Part shown: positions 18,053 through 25,380 of the stretch, piece after piece | Layout: each line of letters begins with the position of its first letter | How positions within the stretch are numbered: the stretch's first letter is position 1 | NCBI GenBank assembly: GCA_017639935.1 | Contig: JAGFWP010000002.1 | Location: 1 to 32,204 of the forward strand | Origin: Pelagibacteraceae bacterium | GTDB lineage: Bacteria; Pseudomonadota; Alphaproteobacteria; HIMB59; GCA-002718135 | DNA length: 32,204 bases | Reading direction: 5' to 3' | Position numbers and translations under genes: made by a program | Notes under the pieces: generated by a model | Told to the model about the DNA's origin: nothing | The model's input: only the letters and a program-made list of their open reading frames with translations | Database searches by the model: none

Positions 18053-18510
18053 AAAACTTTCTTCGCTTTTATTCTTACCCTTTTTCCTAAAAGTAATTTA
18101 ATTAAATTTTTAAAATTGTAGATTTCATTTTGCAATTTGTTAAAAATGTTTAACTCTTCTTTTAGTATCAATGGTTTCACCTTATTGTGTAGATTAATAC
18201 CATTAGCTAACATTTCTACAATTTTTTTTCTATTATCTTTCTTTGTTCTTCTCATAATAAGTTTTTTATTTTCTAATAACTTAAAAGTAACACTGGCAAC
18301 TGAAACATCAATTCCTGCAAAAATAGAAATCCTGTTTTGAGATAATTCCTTTTGATTTTTTGATAAATCAAAAATTGACTCAAGAATGAGATATTCATTC
18401 AGTGTCAATTTATAATCCTTTAATATTTTACGAAGTTTGGATTGCCAAAGATTTGATAACTGCCAAATCAGTAATCCAATTTTTCTCTCAGCTAGAGAAG
18501 TGTCTGCCAT
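18049..18510 (-). CDS. MarR-family transcriptional regulator
   Basis: A 153-residue winged-helix regulator, probably dimeric. The order of helices, the RKILKDYKLTLNEYLILESI segment, the recognition region FAGIDVSVASVTFKLLENKK and the wing residues RRTKKDNRKK fit MarR proteins. The C-terminal 15 residues are very basic (GKRVRIKAKKVL). Two perfect palindromes sit between its promoter and its start codon, so it very likely represses itself and, through the ATGA overlap, lysK. The ligand is unknown. Confidence 0.88.
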   Translation of the reverse strand: MADTSLAERKIGLLIWQLSNLWQSKLRKILKDYKLTLNEYLILESIFDLSKNQKELSQNRISIFAGIDVSVASVTFKLLENKKLIMRRTKKDNRKKIVEMLANGINLHNKVKPLILKEELNIFNKLQNEIYNFKNLIKLLLGKRVRIKAKKVL

Positions 18511-18513
18511 TTA

Positions 18514-18541
18514 ATTTGTATACAAATAATTTGTATACAAA
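18514..18541. promoter_or_regulatory. Tandem palindromic operator upstream of marR
   Basis: Two perfect palindromes: ATTTGTATACAAAT (18514-18527) and TTTGTATACAAA (18530-18541). Their centres are 15 bases apart, so they also form a 15-base direct repeat. They cover the -10 region, the predicted transcription start and the sequence up to four bases before the marR start codon. I noticed no other copy of TTGTATACAA in the window. Confidence 0.75.
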
Positions 18542-18558
18542 ATATTAAAAAAAGTCAA
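18530..18558 (-). promoter_or_regulatory. Probable promoter of marR-lysK
   Basis: On the minus strand TTGACT (18558-18553) is followed after 17 bases by TACAAA (18535-18530), or after 15 by TATACA. The -10 lies inside the distal palindrome, so binding there would block RNA polymerase directly. The expected start is near 18523, about 13 bases before the marR ATG. Confidence 0.5.
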
Positions 18559-18560
18559 TA

Positions 18561-18872
18561 CTAATCCGGTGCTAAAGTTAACACTATCCCATTAATTTGT
18601 TCATCAAATTCTAGCTGACAACATAATCTAGAAGTATTAGCAACATGAAAAGCTTGGTCTAGCATTAAAATTTCTTCTTCACATCTAGTTTTTAGCTTAC
18701 TAAGCCAATTCTCTTCAACGTATACGTGACACGTTGCACAGGCACAACATCCCCCACAAGCAGCCTCTATTTCTAACCCTGCATCTCTTATAATTTCCAT
18801 TATCGTTGATCCTGCTTCCGCTTCCAGTTTGTGTGAATTCCCTTCCCTGTCTTTCACAAATATAATGCCCAT
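18561..18872 (-). CDS. fdx: Adrenodoxin-type [2Fe-2S] ferredoxin
   Basis: A 103-residue electron carrier of the bacterial/mitochondrial adrenodoxin group. Cluster ligands are C39, C45, C48 and C85, with the 6-3-37 spacing of adrenodoxin. Four further cysteines, C42, C43, C64 and C84, lie near the cluster sequence (CGGCCACATC and RLCCQ), more than is usual. Its ATG shares one base with the stop of the upstream reductase (TAATG at 18872), so the pair is coupled. The reductase is its obvious electron donor; the divergent COX15 gene suggests a use in haem A synthesis. Confidence 0.93.
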   Translation of the reverse strand: MGIIFVKDREGNSHKLEAEAGSTIMEIIRDAGLEIEAACGGCCACATCHVYVEENWLSKLKTRCEEEILMLDQAFHVANTSRLCCQLEFDEQINGIVLTLAPD

Positions 18873-19885
18873 TAAACTCCTAGTTTTTTATGTAAATCTT
18901 TAGAAGACGTTGTGTATCTAAATACATTTTTTTTATCTGGACAACAATAACTAAAACATTTTTGCGCCATCAAAGCAGCTTCATGAAATCCTGATAAAAT
19001 TAATTTTAATTTTCCAGGATAAATATTTATGTCACCAATTGCGAAAATACTAGGTTCAGAAGTTTCAAATTTTTCGGTATCAACAACTATTTGATTCTCA
19101 TAGAGATTTAAACCCCAATTAGCTATAGGACCAAGTTCCATTTTTAGTCCATAAAAAGGAAGTAAAAAATCAACTTTTAATGAATCTTTCTTTTCGTCAT
19201 TTTTGTATTCTATATTTAACTGTTGTCCTTCACTTTCTTGAATAGAGTCTAATTGACCTAATATAAATTTAATTTTATTTTTTTTTTCTAAATTTAACAT
19301 TTTTGATACTGTTGTTGGCGCGGCTCTAAATTCTTTTCTTCTGTGCATCAATGTAACATCAGCTATTGATGACAAATCATTTGCCCAATCAAGTGCTGAA
19401 TCGCCACCGCCAGCAATTAAAATATTTTTTCCATTAAATTTTTTTTTATCCCTTACAGAATAGAATACGCTGGTATTTTCATATTTTTCAATATTTTCAA
19501 TTGGAGGTTTTCTTGGTACAAAACTTCCGACCCCTGCTGCTATAACAACACATTTTGCTGAAATTATATTTCCGGCAGAGGTGCTTACTTTCCATAATTG
19601 ATCAGATAATTTTTCAATTTTTTCTGCTTGCTGATTCAAATGAAAAACGGGATTAAAAACTTTGACCTGTTTCATTAATTCATCAGTTAATTCTTGACCA
19701 GATATTTTTACCCTAGAAGGAATGTCATAAATTGGTTTTTCTGGATATAATTCTGAACACTGTCCTCCAACTTTATCTAAATTATCGATGAGATGACATT
19801 GAAGATTTAATAGACCCAACTCAAATATAGCAAACAGGCCAACAGGGCCTGCACCAATTATAATAACATCTGTATTGTGATTCAT
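18872..19885 (-). CDS. Ferredoxin-NADP+ reductase, thioredoxin-reductase-like type
   Basis: FAD enzyme that reduces ferredoxin with NADPH. The ATG at 19885 (MNHNTDVIIIGAG) was chosen; the longer frame starts at TTG with seven non-family residues. Of 337 residues: FAD-binding GAGPVG (11-16), the type-specific KVGGQCSELYPEKPIYDIPS, the NADPH-binding GGGDSALDWA, and FAIGDINIYPGKLKLILSGF (near the FAD ribityl site). There is no redox-active CxxC in the NADPH domain, which separates it from thioredoxin reductase and fits YumC-type FNR. It is co-translated with the downstream ferredoxin and head-to-head with the haem A synthase gene across 58 bases. Confidence 0.93.
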   Translation of the reverse strand: MNHNTDVIIIGAGPVGLFAIFELGLLNLQCHLIDNLDKVGGQCSELYPEKPIYDIPSRVKISGQELTDELMKQVKVFNPVFHLNQQAEKIEKLSDQLWKVSTSAGNIISAKCVVIAAGVGSFVPRKPPIENIEKYENTSVFYSVRDKKKFNGKNILIAGGGDSALDWANDLSSIADVTLMHRRKEFRAAPTTVSKMLNLEKKNKIKFILGQLDSIQESEGQQLNIEYKNDEKKDSLKVDFLLPFYGLKMELGPIANWGLNLYENQIVVDTEKFETSEPSIFAIGDINIYPGKLKLILSGFHEAALMAQKCFSYCCPDKKNVFRYTTSSKDLHKKLGV

Positions 19886-19943
19886 AAAAAAATGATTAAT
19901 TAACAACTTTTATTACAATTTCTAGCAAATATAGATCTTTTTT

Positions 19944-20984
19944 ATGCATTTTATTGATTCAGTTTCTAAAAACCATATTGGAATTTCAACATGGCTTCTT
20001 ATTCTTTCAATAATGACATTTTTAATGATTGTTATTGGAGGCTTAACAAGATTAACGGAATCAGGATTATCAATGGTGGATTGGAATCCCATAATGGGCA
20101 CAATTCCACCCCTTTCACATCTAGCCTGGGTGGATGCATTTGATAATTACAAAATGACCCCAGAATTTCAAATCGTTAATAAGTTAATGTCTCTTAATGA
20201 GTTTAAATATATTTTTTGGTGGGAATGGTTTCATCGTTTTTTTGCAAGATTTATGGGTATAGTATTTATATTTCCCTTTTTATATTTCTGGCTAACAAAC
20301 AATATCTCAAAAAAACTTTTTCTGACTTTGGCTATAGTGTTTGTATTTGGTCTGTTTCAGGCTCTAGTGGGTTGGTGGATGGTAAAAAGCGGATTAATAG
20401 ATAATCCTTATGTTAGCGCCTATAGACTTACTTTTCACCTCTCTAATGCCTTGATAATATTTTGCATTTTATTTTGGACTACCCTAACTTCATTTTTTGG
20501 AAAAGAAATTATCAAAGAAACTAATACGACTATTAATAATATTTTTCATATAGGATTATTTTTTCTTTTCATAACTATAATTTCAGGTGGTTTTATGGCT
20601 GGAACACATTCTGGCCAATCATTCAATACATTTCCTTTGATGAACGGAGAATTTATACCAGAAGGTTATTACTTTAGCGAATACGGATGGCTTAACTCAT
20701 TTGAAAACACTGTAGCAATTAATTTTAATCATAGGTGGTTAGCTAGCCTTACTTTTCTTTTAGTTTTTTCTATTCATTTATATTTATTAATTTCAACAAA
20801 ATACAGGGGGGATAATTTTTCCCTAATATTAGTTATAATTTCTATTTCACTACAATTTTTCTTAGGTATATTAACGTTAATTAATAATGTGCCAATATTC
20901 TTTGCAAGCTTACATCAAACTAACTCGGTGTTACTTTTAGCATCCATGCTTTTTGCTTATCATCGACATAAATACAAAAATTAA
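19944..20984 (+). CDS. ctaA: Haem A synthase (COX15/CtaA type 2)
   Basis: Inner-membrane oxygenase that turns the C8 methyl of haem O into formyl, giving haem A for aa3-type cytochrome oxidase. Of 346 residues, eight hydrophobic segments are visible. The first carries VIGGLTRLTESGLSMVDW, and the haem-ligand histidines are in WWEWFHRFFARFMG, FHLSNALI, NFNHRWLAS and LHQTNSVLL. The length and the GLSMVDWNPIMGTIPPL block mark the alphaproteobacterial/mitochondrial COX15 form rather than the Bacillus form. The divergent neighbours encode a ferredoxin reductase and an adrenodoxin-type ferredoxin, the same kind of partners COX15 uses in mitochondria. Confidence 0.95.
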   Translation: MHFIDSVSKNHIGISTWLLILSIMTFLMIVIGGLTRLTESGLSMVDWNPIMGTIPPLSHLAWVDAFDNYKMTPEFQIVNKLMSLNEFKYIFWWEWFHRFFARFMGIVFIFPFLYFWLTNNISKKLFLTLAIVFVFGLFQALVGWWMVKSGLIDNPYVSAYRLTFHLSNALIIFCILFWTTLTSFFGKEIIKETNTTINNIFHIGLFFLFITIISGGFMAGTHSGQSFNTFPLMNGEFIPEGYYFSEYGWLNSFENTVAINFNHRWLASLTFLLVFSIHLYLLISTKYRGDNFSLILVIISISLQFFLGILTLINNVPIFFASLHQTNSVLLLASMLFAYHRHKYKN

Positions 20985-21047
20985 TACAATGGTTAATAAA
21001 AATAGTATTAATCGAATTTTTATAATAGAAGCCTATTGGAATGTTTT

Positions 21048-21728
21048 ATGATTAATCTAAGAATTGTAATATTTTTATTAATTACTTTATTTTGTTTTGA
21101 TATTTACTCTTTTCCTATACCAAAGAATGGAGAGGTTAAGTTTGATGTTGTCAGAAAAAATAAAGTAATTGGTAGTCACGAGATAACATTTACAGAAAAT
21201 AATGATTTTTTATTAGTTGAAACAAATATTGATATTAAGGTAAAAGTATTATTTGTTACCGCATATGAATTTGCTCATCAATCTACTGAAACTTGGATAA
21301 ACGGTAATTTTACTGAAATTGTTGCCCATTCTGATTTTGAGGATGAAAGAGAATATTTTATAAAAGGACAAGATAACAATGATTCATTTTTAGCTTCAGG
21401 TATGGATGGAAATTTGGAATTGGATAAGAATATACTTCCTTCAAATTTTTGGAATATTGATGTTTTAAAACAAAAAGAAATTTTTGATACTCAAAAAGGG
21501 GTAGCTAGAACAATTGATGTTGAAGAATTAGGTTATGAAGAAATTAAAGTAAATAAAGAGAATATTAAATGTAATAAATTTATTCTTAATGCTTCAAGCA
21601 ATCCTAAAGATAAGGGTCCCTTTCCTGAATATACTTTATGGTATGATGAAAATAATGAACTTATGAAATTTCAATTTAAAGACGAAGGGAGGGGTAAAAA
21701 AATTATTACGATTATTAGAAGCAATTAG
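21048..21728 (+). CDS. DUF6134-family exported protein
   Basis: A 226-residue protein, starting at the ATG at 21048; the longer frame would start at TTG. Residues 1-21 form a signal peptide (INLRIVIFLLITLFCFDIYS), so it is probably periplasmic. The body is beta-rich, with EVKFDVVRKNKVIGSHEITF at the N-terminus, a central WNIDVLKQKEIFDTQKG block, and a C-terminal YTLWYDENNELMKFQFKDEG. That order (FxVxRxGKxIGxH, DTQxG, WYD) fits DUF6134, whose function is unknown. It follows ctaA by 63 bases on the same strand and may share its message. There is no catalytic motif. Confidence 0.75.
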   Translation: MINLRIVIFLLITLFCFDIYSFPIPKNGEVKFDVVRKNKVIGSHEITFTENNDFLLVETNIDIKVKVLFVTAYEFAHQSTETWINGNFTEIVAHSDFEDEREYFIKGQDNNDSFLASGMDGNLELDKNILPSNFWNIDVLKQKEIFDTQKGVARTIDVEELGYEEIKVNKENIKCNKFILNASSNPKDKGPFPEYTLWYDENNELMKFQFKDEGRGKKIITIIRSN

Positions 21729-21763
21729 AAAACGAATTGGAAAAAATTACCGTATAAGATAAT

Positions 21764-22822
21764 CTATAATTCACCAACATAAATACCTAATCCTTCGGCA
21801 ACCTTAATTAGTGGATCGTTTTTACTTATTGTTTTCGATTTTCCTGCAATTGAATCTAAATCAATATCAGTGACACCTCTATTCTGCCAAACAACAATTC
21901 TATTAAATTTCTCTTTTGCGACTAAATCTACCGCATACACTCCAAAAGCACTTGCAATCAATCTGTCACGATGAGTTGGCGGTGCGCCTCTCTGCACATG
22001 TCCTAAAACAGTTACTCTTGTTTCAGCTTCGGTACTTTTATATATTTCATCACCTATATAAGCGCCAATTCCTCCCAAACGCACTTCCCCATCAACAAAT
22101 TTTACTGTTACTCTAGAACCGTCTTCTTTTCTGACAGATTCGGCGACAACTACCAAAGCGTGATTTCTTCCTGTAGATCTAATTTTTTCAATATGTCTTG
22201 AAATTGATTTAAGCGAGTAAGGTATTTCAGGAATTAAGATTACATCAGCCCCACCTGCAATTCCTGCATTCAAAGCTATATGTCCCGCGTCTCTTCCCAT
22301 AACTTCTAAAATCATTGCTCTTCTATGACTTGCTGCAGTTGGCTGAAGCATATCAAGAGCATTTGTTGCTATATCTACTGCAGTATCATATCCAATCGAT
22401 AATTCATTTTCTTTTACATCGTTATCAATAGTTTTCGGTATGCCAACAAAATTGATTCTTCCTTTCTTAGTTAATGCTTGTAATATTTTCATACTTCCAT
22501 CGCCGCCAATGCCTATGAGCGCGTCTAATTTAATTTTTTTGAAACTATCTATAATCTGATCAGATATATCTGAATTAAATGGGTTACCTTTGTTATTACT
22601 TCCTAAAAATGTGCCGCCCATTCTCATCAGATTACCATCAAAATCTGTTGGTTTTAGTTCAATAATATTTAAAGGATCGGTCATAAGTCCAAGCGTTCCA
22701 TCTTTTATGCCATATACTTGCCAATTATACTTATTCACAGCCCTAAGGGTAACGGCTCTGATTACGGTGTTCAAACCTGCACAATCTCCACCACTTGTCA
22801 AAATTCCTATTTTTTTAGACAC
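21764..22822 (-). CDS. pfkA: 6-phosphofructokinase, group III type (ATP-like active site)
   Basis: Phosphorylates fructose 6-phosphate to the 1,6-bisphosphate. Of 352 residues: SGGDCAGLN (10-18), GIGGDGSMK (104-112), PKTIDND (129-135, with the catalytic aspartate D133), VMGRDAGHIALNAGIAGGAD and GHVQRGAPPTHRDR. In E. coli numbering residue 104 is Gly (here G109) and 124 is Lys (here K130). PPi-dependent enzymes carry Asp104 with Lys124, while ATP-dependent group III enzymes of the Streptomyces type carry Gly104 with Lys124, so ATP use is favoured. The start codon is GTG, eight bases downstream of a perfect TATAAT, which suggests a leaderless message. Confidence 0.92.
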   Translation of the reverse strand: MSKKIGILTSGGDCAGLNTVIRAVTLRAVNKYNWQVYGIKDGTLGLMTDPLNIIELKPTDFDGNLMRMGGTFLGSNNKGNPFNSDISDQIIDSFKKIKLDALIGIGGDGSMKILQALTKKGRINFVGIPKTIDNDVKENELSIGYDTAVDIATNALDMLQPTAASHRRAMILEVMGRDAGHIALNAGIAGGADVILIPEIPYSLKSISRHIEKIRSTGRNHALVVVAESVRKEDGSRVTVKFVDGEVRLGGIGAYIGDEIYKSTEAETRVTVLGHVQRGAPPTHRDRLIASAFGVYAVDLVAKEKFNRIVVWQNRGVTDIDLDSIAGKSKTISKNDPLIKVAEGLGIYVGEL

Positions 22823-22830
22823 CGTAAAGT

Positions 22831-22836
22831 ATTATA
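22831..22836 (-). promoter_or_regulatory. Perfect -10 element of pfkA
   Basis: TATAAT on the minus strand, preceded by TTAG and ending eight bases before the GTG start of pfkA. No clear -35 element is visible 16-18 bases upstream, where the sequence is a T-rich run. The transcription start would fall within about two bases of the start codon. Confidence 0.5.
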
Positions 22837-22899
22837 CTAATATTTTTTAAGAAAAAAGATTATTATTAATTAATTTAATACTATTCATAATTAATTGTG

Positions 22900-23100
22900 A
22901 TGAATGAAAAAAATGAATTATTAAACAAACTCCATCGTTTAGAACAAGAGCATAGAGATCTTGATGAGGTTTTAATTCAATTACAAGAAAAACAGACTGT
23001 AAATTTTTCACAAATTCAAAGAATCAAAAAAAGAAAATTAATTCTTAAAGACAAAATAACTTATTTACGCAACAAAACAGAACCTGATATTATTGCCTAG
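22900..23100 (+). CDS. DUF465 (YdcH-like) small protein
   Basis: A 66-residue, all-helical, highly charged protein. I start it at the ATG at 22900; a GTG directly before it is possible. EQEHRDLDEVLIQLQEK, then QIQRIKKRKLILKDKITYL and a terminal PDIIA, is the DUF465 signature. Proteins of this family are predicted to form a two-helix coiled coil and are common in alphaproteobacteria, but their role is unknown. It stands alone between the divergent pfkA and the convergent def. Confidence 0.9.
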   Translation: MNEKNELLNKLHRLEQEHRDLDEVLIQLQEKQTVNFSQIQRIKKRKLILKDKITYLRNKTEPDIIA

Positions 23101-23138
23101 AAAATACAAAAATTTTTCGAATTGAAACTAAATAAATA

Positions 23139-23669
23139 TTACTCATATTTTTTTTTCCAATATTCCTCAATTTCATCTTCATAACCATAAGCTTTCTTAT
23201 TTACTAAACGATGAGTAAAAACTACACCATTTAAATGATCACACTCATGCTGAACTATTCTTGCATGCAACCCTTCAGCATTTTGTTGAATTTTATTGCC
23301 ACTCATATCAAAACCTTCATAACTAATACTGGAGTGTCTTTTTACAAGACCTAACATTCCTGGTATAGATAAGCATCCCTCCCATTTATTATCTGTTTCT
23401 TCTGAGGTTTTAATAATTCTAGGATTAATAAGGGCAGTAATTTTGATTTCATTACTTTTTTTTTCTTGATCCTCTATCATTCTAAATATAATTATTTGTT
23501 TACTAATATGCACCTGTGGGGCAGCTAACCCAATTCCTTTATAGTCAATCATCGTTTCTGACATATCATGTATCAGTTTTTTTATACCTGGTTCTGTAAT
23601 ATTATCTACAAGTGAAGCTTTTTTATAAAGAATGGAATGACCTAATCGTGCGATTTTCAAGATAGACAT
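23139..23669 (-). CDS. def: Peptide deformylase
   Basis: Iron-dependent enzyme that removes the formyl group from the N-terminal methionine of new proteins. Of 176 residues, motif 1 is GIGLAAPQ (45-52), motif 2 is EGCLSIPG (metal ligand C99), and motif 3 is HECDHLNG (H141, E142, H145). All catalytic residues are present. It is slightly longer than E. coli Def at the C-terminus, ending in a charged helix (YEDEIEEYWKKKYE). The usual partner gene fmt is not adjacent. Confidence 0.96.
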   Translation of the reverse strand: MSILKIARLGHSILYKKASLVDNITEPGIKKLIHDMSETMIDYKGIGLAAPQVHISKQIIIFRMIEDQEKKSNEIKITALINPRIIKTSEETDNKWEGCLSIPGMLGLVKRHSSISYEGFDMSGNKIQQNAEGLHARIVQHECDHLNGVVFTHRLVNKKAYGYEDEIEEYWKKKYE

Positions 23670-23776
23670 TATTTGATATATGGATCTCTTATATGTTGTT
23701 TTAATATATAATTTCTAAAAAAATAACCAGAATATTTGCAATACTTTTAACTATATGTTAATTCCAGCCCACTTTA

Positions 23777-23782
23777 AAAGGA
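23777..23782 (+). promoter_or_regulatory. Ribosome binding site of rpsU (decides a TTG start)
   Basis: AAAGGA lies six bases before the TTG at 23789. This is one of the few clear Shine-Dalgarno sites in the window and fixes the non-ATG start of rpsU. Confidence 0.65.
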
Positions 23783-23788
23783 TTTAAT

Positions 23789-23986
23789 TTGACAATAGAA
23801 GTAACAGTAAAAGATAATAATGTTGAACAAGCTCTCAGAAGCTTAAAGAAAAAAATGCAACGTGAGGGTCTATACAAAGAAATGAAACTTAGAAAACATT
23901 ACGAAAAGCCTTGTCTGCGTAAAGCTCGCGAAAAAGAAGAATCGATCAGACGAGTTAGGAAACTAAACAGACGTAAAAACGATTAG
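23789..23986 (+). CDS. rpsU: 30S ribosomal protein S21
   Basis: A 65-residue basic protein of the small subunit platform, near the anti-Shine-Dalgarno end of 16S r[23 protein letters not shown], then [20 protein letters not shown], is the alphaproteobacterial S21 pattern. The start codon is TTG (TTG ACA ATA GAA), supported by AAAGGA six bases upstream and by the family N-terminus; no in-frame ATG precedes the conserved core. It is divergent from def (119-base gap) and ends two bases from the convergent pntB. Confidence 0.95.
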   Translation: MTIEVTVKDNNVEQALRSLKKKMQREGLYKEMKLRKHYEKPCLRKAREKEESIRRVRKLNRRKND

Positions 23987-23988
23987 TA

Positions 23989-25380
23989 TTAGCCAAGAGC
24001 TTTTACAATATTTTCACACATTTTTTTTGCATCACCAAAAAGCATTGTTGTATTGTCTCTATAAAAAAGTTCATTATCAACCCCGGAATACCCTGTTGCC
24101 AATGATCTTTTGACAAAAAGGACTGAATCAGATTTTTCAACATCTAAAATCGGCATACCAAAAATTGGAGATGTCTTATCAGTTTTCGCTGCTGGATTGG
24201 TTACATCATTGGCACCTATTACAAATGAAACTTCAGTCATTGGAAAATCATAGTTTATTTCTTCAAGCTCTAATACTTCCTCATATGGCACGTTTGCTTC
24301 AGCAAGTAGCACATTCATATGACCTGGCATTCTTCCAGCTACAGGATGAATTGCATAACGAACGTTTATGTTTTCTTTCTTTAAAAGATCGCACATTTCT
24401 CTTAAAGCATGTTGTGCTTGTGCTACAGCCATTCCATAGCCAGGAACAATTATAACTGAATCAGCATTCTTCAAAATGTAGGCCGCATCTTCAGCGTTAC
24501 CTTGTTTCACAATTTTATCAGAGTTGTCGGATCCGCCCACACTAGCTTGTTCTCCTCCAAAGCCACCCATGACAACACTGATGATAGATCGGTTCATTCC
24601 TTTGCTCATAATGTAACTTAGTATTGCTCCTGAAGAGCCTACAAGCGCACCAGTAATAATTAAAAGATTATTACTGAGAGTAAAACCAATGCCGCAAGCC
24701 GCCCACCCTGAGTAAGAGTTGAGCATTGAAATAACAACGGGCATATCAGCGCCACCTATTGGGATTACAACTAAAAAACCTAATAAAATTGAGATAACAA
24801 CTATTGTCCAAAAAATAGATGATGATTGTGTTAAAACAAAAATAACAATTAATGCTACTATAAATAAAAAAATTAGAGCATTGATTAAGTGTTGGAATTT
24901 AAATACTATTGGATTTCCAGATATTGTTCCTTGCAATTTCCCAAAGGCAAGAACTGAGCCAGAAAAGGTTACCGCACCAATAAAAGTACCAATACTCATC
25001 TCAACAAGGCTGCTTTTAAAAATTGAACCGACATTTCCTATATTGAATGACATAGGATCATAAAAAGCTGCAGCTGCAACAAACACCGCCGCAAGACCGA
25101 CCAAACTATGAAATGCTGCAACTAGTTGGGGCAATGCTGTCATTTCAATTTTAAGGGCAATTATTGTTCCGATAAAACCGCCAATTAAAACAGCCGCTCC
25201 AATTTCTGCATAGCTTAAAACACTCTTAAACATAAGCGTTGTAACAATAGCTATGATCATACCGATGATGCCCAAAATGTTTCCTGTACGTGATGACTCT
25301 GGATGCGACAAACCTCTAAGAGCAAATATAAAAAGTAATGCCGAAATTAAATATAATACTGATACTATATTTGGTGACAT
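23989..25380 (-). CDS. pntB: NAD(P) transhydrogenase subunit beta
   Basis: Proton-translocating transhydrogenase part that carries most of the membrane domain and the NADP(H)-binding domain III. Of 463 residues, the first 270 hold about nine hydrophobic segments. The C-terminal domain shows IIVPGYGMAVAQAQHALREM, AGRMPGHMNVLLAEANVPYE, VIGANDVTNPAA and RSLATGYSGVDNELFY, typical of NADP binding. Driven by the proton gradient, the complex makes NADPH from NADH. The ATG shares a base with the pntAB stop (TAATG at 25380). Confidence 0.96.
   Translation of the reverse strand: MSPNIVSVLYLISALLFIFALRGLSHPESSRTGNILGIIGMIIAIVTTLMFKSVLSYAEIGAAVLIGGFIGTIIALKIEMTALPQLVAAFHSLVGLAAVFVAAAAFYDPMSFNIGNVGSIFKSSLVEMSIGTFIGAVTFSGSVLAFGKLQGTISGNPIVFKFQHLINALIFLFIVALIVIFVLTQSSSIFWTIVVISILLGFLVVIPIGGADMPVVISMLNSYSGWAACGIGFTLSNNLLIITGALVGSSGAILSYIMSKGMNRSIISVVMGGFGGEQASVGGSDNSDKIVKQGNAEDAAYILKNADSVIIVPGYGMAVAQAQHALREMCDLLKKENINVRYAIHPVAGRMPGHMNVLLAEANVPYEEVLELEEINYDFPMTEVSFVIGANDVTNPAAKTDKTSPIFGMPILDVEKSDSVLFVKRSLATGYSGVDNELFYRDNTTMLFGDAKKMCENIVKALG

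Noticed and set aside
18511-18545. The paired palindromes as a terminator of the ferredoxin gene
   Set aside because: Perfect 12-14 base palindromes have no loop, and the T run lies before rather than after them. An operator explains them better.
23101-23138. AAAAATTTTT between DUF465 and def as a bidirectional terminator
   Set aside because: The stem would be only A-T pairs with no GC core and no following T run.
23670-23788. Possible RNA gene in the longest gap (def/rpsU)
   Set aside because: I see no tRNA-like arms or strong hairpins, only AT-rich sequence suited to two divergent promoters and the rpsU ribosome site.
24719-25063. 114-codon open frame antisense to pntB
   Set aside because: It mirrors the hydrophobic membrane part of pntB; such shadows are expected in this codon context.
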